Shown here piece after piece: positions 58,175 to 64,000 of a stretch of DNA of 64,000 nt; within the stretch, counting starts at the first letter, position 1, and the number at the start of each line of letters is the position of its first letter. The stretch comes from Corticium candelabrum (taxonomy: Eukaryota > Porifera > Homoscleromorpha > Homosclerophorida > Plakinidae), in assembly GCF_963422355.1 (NCBI RefSeq), contig NC_085090.1, positions 1,018,001-1,082,000 of the forward strand, given 5' to 3'. A model generated the notes under the pieces. It saw only the letters and a list, made by a program, of their open reading frames with translations, had not been told where the DNA came from and ran no database searches. The position numbers were made by a program, and so were the translations under genes.

Positions 58175-61100
58175 TCACAGGTCCAGCTTCTTAGGCTTTC
58201 GGATATTTCTGCCAGAACGAGTCACTTGCGGGTTGGCGGTCACTGGAGTTGTATTTCGGTCAGAGCTCTCCTCCATTTCGCTGACTGCTGCTTTGGGTGT
58301 GTCCGGTAGAGGTGAGGCTATATTGTCCGAGTTTAGACTGTTGTATCCGGTTGTAAATTCGAGCATGGACGTGTCATTGACAAGAGAACTGGCTTCTGGG
58401 TACGGTCGAAGATGTCTTCGATTCCGTCTGTACTTTCTTCCACTCTTCGGACATTCTACAACAAAAGATCGTGGTGACTTGTGTTGTTGGTCGACCTTGG
58501 CTGGGAGCCAAGCGTTTGATTCCGGCAGTGGTGCCATCCTTACCGCGTCTTCGGGTCGTAGAGATGGTAATGGTTTCACTCCTGGTCTGGAATCATAGTA
58601 TTGCTTTTGTTTCACCTTCTCCATCTGGAAGTGTCTCTGAACAGACTCTCTGTTGTAGGAGGTATGTTCTAGTAGCTTTCTGGATGAGGGAAGTGTGTTA
58701 CGAGGACGTCTTCCCATGAGCAGTTGAGCAGGTGACAGGTTGATGCCTTCTAACGGGGTTGTTCTATAGTCCAAAAGGGCTTTCTGCTTGTCTTTGACTT
58801 TCTTCCAGAGGCGTTTCACTGTCTGTATTCCTCTCTCCGCCTCACCATTGCTCTGCGGGAAGTGAGGACTGCTAGTTATGTGGTCGACACCGTATTCCTT
58901 GCAGAATTGTTGGAAGTCTGATGAGCTGAATTGCGGACCATTGTCACTCCTGCATTTCTCTGGAATGCCGTGTCTACAAAACTGGTTCTTCAGCGCTTGG
59001 ATTGTAGAGGACGTGGTCTGGTCTTGCAGCTCATCCACTTCAATGAATTTTGAGTAGTAATCTACCAGTATGAGATAGTGTTTGGACTCAAAATGGAAAA
59101 GGTCAATTCCCACTTCAATAAATGGCAGGTCTGGGACTGGTGTTGGCATGAGAGGTTCTGGTGGTAGTCTGTTTTGGTACTCCGCGCAGCGGTCACATCT
59201 CCGTACAGTGTCTTCTATCTGGGCGTTCATGGCTGGCCAGTACATTACCTCTCTGGCGCGTTGTTTGCATTTCACTACTCCAAGGTGTGACTCATGAAGT
59301 AGTTTCAGCATTTGGGAACGAAGGCTCGGCGGGATTACTATCCTTGTACCCTTGAAGATGATGCCATCTTGTACTACTAATTGGTCTCGTGAGTCCCAGT
59401 ACGGCCGTGCTGTAATGTGGACGTCCTCCCGCCGTTCTGGCCAGCCTGAGAGGATAACAAAGTGGAGGTTCTTCAGTTCTGTAGACGTCGCTTGTTGGAT
59501 CTCCGAATGTTTGGTACCCGTGATTGGCACAAATTTGAGTGTGTTGATGTATTCGAGGTCGTCATTGTTTCCGGGTTCTTCACCTGGGATGTAAGCTCTC
59601 GAGAGGGTGTCTGCTAGTTGCATGTCTTTCCCTTTTCGGTAGGTGACAGTCAAGTCATACCATTGAAGCTTGAGCATCATCCTCTGCAGTCTCATTGGTG
59701 CCGACAGTATGGGCTTCAGGAAAATGCTTTCCAGAGGTTTGTGATCATTGTATACTTGTACGTGTCTTCCGAAGACATAGTGATGAAACTTTGTGGTTGC
59801 ATGGACAATCGAGAGCATTTCCTTCTCAATTTGAGCATACCTCGACTCAGTAGCCGTCATTGATCTTGATGAGTAAGCTACTGGCCTGCCGTCTTGGAGT
59901 AATACCCCCCCTACGCCTGTGCTGCTCGCATCGCATTGTATCTCTACTGCTTTCCGAGTATCATAGTAAGCTAACACTGGTGCATGGGTACACAGCTCCT
60001 TCAGCTTCTGAAAGCTTGCTTTGTGTTCATGTTGCCATTCGAACTTCACATCTGTCTTCAGAAGTAATCTCAGCGGCTTGTCCACATCGCTTAGGTTTGG
60101 AATGAATTTTGCCAAGTAAGTGACGAAGCCTAGAAACCTTTTGACGTCACTTTGATCCTGGGGATCCGGCATCTCAGCTACTGCCTTTATCTTTTCTGGA
60201 TCTGGCTTTAGCCCTTCGGCTGTGATGAGATGTCCGATGTATCGAACTGATGGTTGTCGTATGTGACATTTCTCGTAGTTGAGGCGTAAATTGTAGCTGG
60301 TGGCTCGTTCGATTACTTGGTGGAGTATCTGGTCATGATGTTTCATATCCCGGCCAGCTATCAATATGTCATCCATGATGGCGGTTGCCCCTTCGATACC
60401 TTCCAGCATCTGGTCCATGATTCTCTGGTAAATTTCGGGAGCACACTTTAGTCCAAAAGGTAGACGTAGCCACCGGTACCTCCCCATGGGGGTGTTGAAT
60501 GTAGTTAGCATTGATGACTCGTGGTCCAATTTGATTTGCAGGAATCCAGACTTCACGTCTAGGACTGAGAAGACTTTTGCGTTTGGAATGTTGCTGACGA
60601 TTTCCTCAATTGTCTTCATGGGATGATGTTCCCGCCTAATTGCCTTGTTTAGGTCTCGAGGATCGATACAGATCCTCACTTTATCCTTCCTGAGGGACAC
60701 TACCATGGAGCTAACCCACTCTGTGGGTTCTTCTACTCTGGTGATAAAGCCATCGTTCTCCATTTCTTTCAATTTCTCTATGACCTTGTCCCGTAGCATG
60801 ACAGGTTGTCTTCTTGTTGGATGCACTACTCCTTTGGCACTGGGGTCGATTTTGATGGTGTAGGTGCCGGGCAACGTTCCAGTTACATTTGCCAAGTCAG
60901 GGAAATCCTGAAATTCGTGTGGAAGTTGTGTCTGTGTTTCTATGGGTGGAAGTTGGGTCTGTGTTTCCACGCGCGTGTTCACTTTGCTCACTCTCTGTAT
61001 GAGGCCTAGCTGTTCTGCTAGATCGCCTGATATGATGTTGTCTTGCTCTAGGTCAACTATTTCGAAGTCAGTTTCCAGGTCAATGGTATTGTATCTGATG

Positions 61101-62221
61101 GGAATTGTTGCCACGCCAAGGGAGTTGATCTTGTGGTTGCTGTAAGAGTAGAGATTTATCCGTGACCTCCTCAGGACACCCTTATTGCGTAGTTTCTTGT
61201 ATTTGCTGGCAACCATGACATTACACTTTGCTCCAGTGTCAATACGGAACGTTTTGGTGCTTCTTCCTACTTCCAGTCGTACTAACCATCTGTCTTGCTT
61301 GGCTCGATGTGAGGGTTCCACAGCGTTTATGTAGGATCTGTCTTCCTCGTCCTCTGTAGAGTCGCTGTCTTGTGCTGTATAGCTGACCTCTGGACTCCGA
61401 GGCTCCATTGCGTAGACCCTGTTGGTCTTTCTAGCTCGACATACGGTCTGCCAGTGGTTTCTTTTCTTGCAGTATGTGCAGGTTGATCCTAGTGCTGGGC
61501 ATTTTCCTCTTGTCTTTTTGTGTGTCTGGTCGTTGCCGCATCTGCCACATGTGTGCAAATTCTGCGGTTTGTCGCGTGCCTGCTGTTCAACAGCTGGATA
61601 GAGTTGTGCTTTCTTTGGCTTGTAGATCGCCTTCTGTGGTTTGACAGCGGCTATTCCAGAGTCTTCGCCTCTCATTTCTCGCAGTTGCTGTTGTGACAGC
61701 TCGAACTGTCGAGCTATTTGTATGGACTTGGCAAGTGTAAGTTCTTGACCCTCATAGAGTAGGCGTTCCTGTACTTTCTTGTGACGTGAGCCATTGATGA
61801 TGCCATCAATTAGGATGTCTTCTGTGTCGTGGAACTGACAGTCCATGGCTAGAAGGCGTAGGTCTTTGAGGAACGTGTCGAAACTTTCGTCCTCCTTTTG
61901 TATGCGTTGGTGAAATCGGAAGCGTGATACTCTCTTGTTCTTCCTAGAGCTTACGTACTCCTCGTACTTCCCTAGAACCTTTCCGGGGTCCTCCTTTTCT
62001 CCTTCAGCCCAGCTGAAGGTCTTGTGCAGTTCTCTGCCTTGTTGACCGACCCACATTCCTAGCCACCCGGCTCTTTCCGCGTTCGTGGCTTTGCTAAGAG
62101 GGCCAGCGAAGACAAACGACACGTGTTCCTTGAAGCGTTTGAACTCTTGGTATGTGTCTGTGGCATTCCAGTCCATGGATGGATGATCGAACGTGAATCC
62201 TTCTGTTGACATCGTTTTCAC
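58175..62221 (-). CDS. gypsy-B Gag-Pol polyprotein
   Basis: 1348 residues in a single frame. Gag occupies about 1-215. Zinc knuckles lie near 222-260 (CGRCGNDQTHKKTRGKC and CTYCKKRNHWQTVC; the first has an unusually long Cys-His spacing). Protease has FRIDTGAKCNVM near 325. Reverse transcriptase has MDDILIAG near 615, and RNase H has QCDASSTGVGGVLL near 763 with NDHKPLESI. Integrase has the HHCC finger (HESHLGVVKC, CDRCAEY) and D-D-E in GIDLF, RSDNGPQFSS (about 1092) and NGEAERGIQ (about 1128). The tail is basic (KYRRNRRHLRPY). The Met at 62221 is 44 nt from the 5' LTR. All catalytic residues are present. Confidence 0.95.
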   Translation of the reverse strand: MKTMSTEGFTFDHPSMDWNATDTYQEFKRFKEHVSFVFAGPLSKATNAERAGWLGMWVGQQGRELHKTFSWAEGEKEDPGKVLGKYEEYVSSRKNKRVSRFRFHQRIQKEDESFDTFLKDLRLLAMDCQFHDTEDILIDGIINGSRHKKVQERLLYEGQELTLAKSIQIARQFELSQQQLREMRGEDSGIAAVKPQKAIYKPKKAQLYPAVEQQARDKPQNLHTCGRCGNDQTHKKTRGKCPALGSTCTYCKKRNHWQTVCRARKTNRVYAMEPRSPEVSYTAQDSDSTEDEEDRSYINAVEPSHRAKQDRWLVRLEVGRSTKTFRIDTGAKCNVMVASKYKKLRNKGVLRRSRINLYSYSNHKINSLGVATIPIRYNTIDLETDFEIVDLEQDNIISGDLAEQLGLIQRVSKVNTRVETQTQLPPIETQTQLPHEFQDFPDLANVTGTLPGTYTIKIDPSAKGVVHPTRRQPVMLRDKVIEKLKEMENDGFITRVEEPTEWVSSMVVSLRKDKVRICIDPRDLNKAIRREHHPMKTIEEIVSNIPNAKVFSVLDVKSGFLQIKLDHESSMLTTFNTPMGRYRWLRLPFGLKCAPEIYQRIMDQMLEGIEGATAIMDDILIAGRDMKHHDQILHQVIERATSYNLRLNYEKCHIRQPSVRYIGHLITAEGLKPDPEKIKAVAEMPDPQDQSDVKRFLGFVTYLAKFIPNLSDVDKPLRLLLKTDVKFEWQHEHKASFQKLKELCTHAPVLAYYDTRKAVEIQCDASSTGVGGVLLQDGRPVAYSSRSMTATESRYAQIEKEMLSIVHATTKFHHYVFGRHVQVYNDHKPLESIFLKPILSAPMRLQRMMLKLQWYDLTVTYRKGKDMQLADTLSRAYIPGEEPGNNDDLEYINTLKFVPITGTKHSEIQQATSTELKNLHFVILSGWPERREDVHITARPYWDSRDQLVVQDGIIFKGTRIVIPPSLRSQMLKLLHESHLGVVKCKQRAREVMYWPAMNAQIEDTVRRCDRCAEYQNRLPPEPLMPTPVPDLPFIEVGIDLFHFESKHYLILVDYYSKFIEVDELQDQTTSSTIQALKNQFCRHGIPEKCRSDNGPQFSSSDFQQFCKEYGVDHITSSPHFPQSNGEAERGIQTVKRLWKKVKDKQKALLDYRTTPLEGINLSPAQLLMGRRPRNTLPSSRKLLEHTSYNRESVQRHFQMEKVKQKQYYDSRPGVKPLPSLRPEDAVRMAPLPESNAWLPAKVDQQHKSPRSFVVECPKSGRKYRRNRRHLRPYPEASSLVNDTSMLEFTTGYNSLNSDNIASPLPDTPKAAVSEMEESSDRNTTPVTANPQVTRSGRNIRKPKKLDL

Positions 62222-62246
62222 TGTGTATCCGAGCGTTTGATAGGTC

Positions 62247-62264
62247 CTATCTCGCCTGACACCA
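62247..62264 (-). other. gypsy-B primer-binding site
   Basis: TGGTGTCAGGCGAGATAG directly after the 5' LTR on the minus strand, beginning TGG as expected for a tRNA CCA end. Similar to the gypsy-A site. Confidence 0.75.
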
Positions 62265-62423
62265 TGTAATGTACTTGGTTACGTGCAGCAACAACTCAAC
62301 GATATGTATTGGCTACCAGATAGAGCGAACTAAGAACACAAGCTGGCGCGTCTACTCTACACTAAATCGAGTCTGCGCGTATGCCGTAACGCGCGCTACA
62401 TGTACACTACGACATACATTACA
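62265..62423 (-). repeat. gypsy-B 5' LTR
   Basis: 159 bp, identical to 57988-58146 as read, followed by CACGT at 62424-62428. Confidence 0.95.
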
Positions 62424-62515
62424 CACGTTAGCCCAAACGATACGTGGGAGTCGATGAAACGCGCACTACCAGTAGTCGACGACGTGTGAGGTACAGGCGC
62501 GCGCCTCTCGCGCCT

Positions 62516-62539
62516 ATCCCTGGATCCGCCACTGTAGGC
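62516..62539 (-). repeat. hAT-B right TIR with target duplication
   Basis: ATCCCTGGATCCGCCACTG ending at 62534, then TAGGC. Confidence 0.88.
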
Positions 62540-63995
62540 TACCTTCTGTGTTGTTGCAATGTAGCATTTGTCTTCGTTCAACTTTATTCCTTGATTTCTG
62601 CATCTCTGTAGTAGTCGTAGCAAATTCTCACCATGATCTTTCCTTGCTTCATCGTGTGTTGTGCCACTGCCAACTACTAAAATATCGTCTGCAATCGTGT
62701 ATATTCCGGCAAGTCCATGAATTGCATTGTCGAGTGCCCTTTGAAAGTTTCCGGTGCTGGCGTGATCCCAAATGGCAATCTATTCCAGCGGTATCTCCCA
62801 TATGGTGTGTTGAATGTTGTAAGCTTGCTGGAGGGTTCATCAAGTCGGACATGCCAATAGCCATTCTTCACATCTAACACGCTGAAAATTTTTGCTTTTG
62901 ATAGCTCTGGTAGAATGTCCTCTAGTATCGGCATTTGATACTGACTTCGTTTTAATGCTTTGTTGAGTGGTTGTGGGTCTATACAGACTCGTAGCTTCCC
63001 ATTTTGCTTCTTCACCACTACTAAGCTTGAGATCCAATCTGTGGGTGCCTCTTCTTTCTGTATAATCTCTAAGCGTTCAAGTCTCTGCAACTCAGCTTTC
63101 AATCTGTCTTTCATGGCAATTGGAAGTCGTCTCGGTGGCTGTTTCACTGGCTGTATCATGGGGTCGATGTCCTAATGTGTTACTCCTGGAAGTGTGCCAA
63201 GTTCTCCTTCAAATACTTCAGCATATTTTTGAGTAATCACTTCTTTCGTGAGCATGGTTTGTCTCCATGTGACTCTCCCCTGTGGCTGTTCAGTCTCTTG
63301 TATCATCTGGATGTTGTCATAGTCCACTTTGATTAGACTCATGGCTTGTGATGTCTGAGCTCCTAATATGGATGTAGTAGCTGCATTATCCACCACAACA
63401 AACTGAACATCATAGGTTTGCGCATTCTTCTGATTTTTGACACGCAGTATGCACTTCCCAAGTGGTCTAATCTCTGCTCCACTGTATTGAGTAAGTGTTT
63501 GTGTTGTCTGCTGCAAGTCATTCAATCTTCTATGTGGAATATCTTGTTTCCTGATGACATTGCATGTGGCACCTGTATCGATCTGAAATCGGATAGGCGT
63601 TTCATCAACTGTCAACGTTGTACATAACTTGTTTTCATGTCTTCTGCCATCTAACACGTTGATTTCGTCATCACGCGGCGTCAACGTTAGTGTCACTACT
63701 TGCTGTTTGCTCCAGCGTTGATCATCACTGCTGTCTTCATACATGCTGTCGGAATCATATCGCATCATGTGGACGGCTGCTTGCTTTGTTCCGGATTTCG
63801 CACTTGACCTGCACATCTGTGCAAAATGATTCTGCTTGTTGCATTTTTTGCATAACTTCCCATACGCAGCACAGTGCTGTTTGCCCCACTTGTGGTCCTT
63901 ACCACAATATTTGCATTCCTTGTGTGTTGACATTTCTGCACGTGGCAATTGTCTGCGTTGCTTGCCAAAGCTCTTCTGTTTGGCTCTGAATGCAT
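62540..63995 (-). pseudogene. gypsy-C 5' half: zinc knuckles, protease, RT start
   Basis: From the window edge down: two zinc-knuckle-like clusters (CKYCGKDHKWGKQHC and CKKCNKQNHFAQMC), aspartic protease IRFQIDTGATCNVI (about 63580), a stop codon at 63172-63174, then RT with PTDWISSLVVVKKQNGKLRV, FSVLDVKNGYWHVRLDEPSS and FGITPAPETF. A one-base loss near 62740 changes frame before the catalytic box, and NEDKCYIATTQKVAY is read just before hAT-B. Gag and the 5' LTR lie beyond 64000. The copy is inactive and is the oldest layer of the nest. Confidence 0.85.
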
Positions 63996-64000
63996 GAATC

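Larger units (their letters stand above)
57988..62423 (-). mobile_element. gypsy-B: full-length Ty3/gypsy LTR retrotransposon
   Basis: 4436 bp with 159-bp LTRs that I read as identical, a perfect 5-bp target duplication CACGT (57983-57987 and 62424-62428), and one uninterrupted gag-pol frame without an envelope gene. It is the youngest layer of a three-deep nest (inside hAT-B inside gypsy-C). It is a different family from gypsy-A: the LTRs are unrelated and the protein diverged, though both have short LTRs and a TGGTG-CAG primer site. Confidence 0.95.
54816..62534 (-). mobile_element. hAT-B: hAT transposon carrying gypsy-B
   Basis: Inverted ends CAGTGGCGGATCCAGGATT (from 54816) and CAGTGGCGGATCCAGGGAT (inward from 62534), flanked by a perfect 5-bp duplication TAGGC (54811-54815 and 62535-62539). 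Without gypsy-B it would be about 3.3 kb. It inserted inside the reverse-transcriptase region of gypsy-C; the gypsy-C reading frame resumes when the element and one duplication copy are discounted. Its own transposase frame is intact. It shares the 5-bp duplication habit with hAT-A. Confidence 0.9.

Noticed and set aside
1-64000. tRNA, rRNA, CRISPR or bacterial-type operons
   Set aside because: No cloverleaf, rRNA-like block, or regularly spaced repeat array was seen on reading; a covariance-model scan would be needed to exclude degenerate tRNA-derived SINEs.
1-64000. A previously unknown defence or gene-regulatory system
   Set aside because: Nearly every readable coding signal can be placed in a known mobile-element superfamily; the unassigned frames (31.2 kb, 21.6 kb, 42.7 kb) are too weak to support such a claim.

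Overview
This is an animal (metazoan) genomic scaffold window made almost entirely of transposable elements. No bacterial gene organisation, rRNA, tRNA or CRISPR array is recognisable. Intron-split coding remnants with consensus splice sites, TA microsatellites, a 200-base assembly gap (29488-29687), Penelope-like reverse transcriptase, a 2A-bearing LINE, piggyBac, Tigger, Harbinger and KRBA2-like sequences point to a marine invertebrate. A sponge or another early-branching animal is plausible, but the species cannot be fixed from sequence alone.

Layout. 1-3.9 kb: a decayed Helitron/PIF1-type helicase on the minus strand, split by an intact hAT element (hAT-A, 360-3478). 3.9-5.0 kb: a dispersed repeat and a decayed gag-like ORF. 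5.86-14.5 kb: an intron-containing piggyBac transposase-like pseudogene, one exon of which is split by a pogo/Tigger element (Tigger-A, 6466-12804) that itself carries a full-length gypsy LTR retrotransposon (gypsy-A, 6536-10781). 15.4-17.4 kb: a second pogo/Tigger. 13.0, 18.7, 3.9 and 19.05 kb: copies of two dispersed repeats. 21.6-26.2 kb: decayed CXC-type ORF, a C48 (Ulp1-like) protease ORF, microsatellites and a MULE-like transposase remnant. 28.4-30.6 kb: Penelope fragment, two exons of a KRBA2-like gene, assembly gap, Harbinger pseudogene. 31.2-35.7 kb: Q/H-rich ORF and a Penelope-like element. 36.05-37.4 kb: Tc1 element with one nonsense codon. 37.4-39.6 kb: LINE with 2A motif, PHD finger, endonuclease and reverse transcriptase. 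40.1-42.2 kb: Harbinger transposase plus Myb/SANT partner. 44.1-46.0 kb: OTU and PIF1 helicase remnants. 46.8-47.6 kb: KRBA2-like C-terminal exons. 49.2-52.6 kb: gag-like ORF, hAT tail and a bounded Harbinger element. 52.7-64.0 kb: a triple nest, in which decayed gypsy-C was split by hAT-B (54816-62534), which was in turn hit by gypsy-B (57988-62423).

The two intact gypsy copies have LTR pairs that I read as identical, perfect 5-bp target duplications and a single uninterrupted gag-pol frame, so they look recently active. hAT-A, hAT-B and Tigger-A also have open transposase frames. Everything else is decayed to some degree. I see no convincing active host gene. The most interesting points are the nested insertions (their target duplications let the interrupted sequence be read through), the very compact gypsy-A (start codon 9 nt from one LTR, stop codon overlapping the polypurine tract), hAT elements with 5-bp target duplications, the 2A-PHD LINE, and the spliced piggyBac and KRBA2-like remnants.
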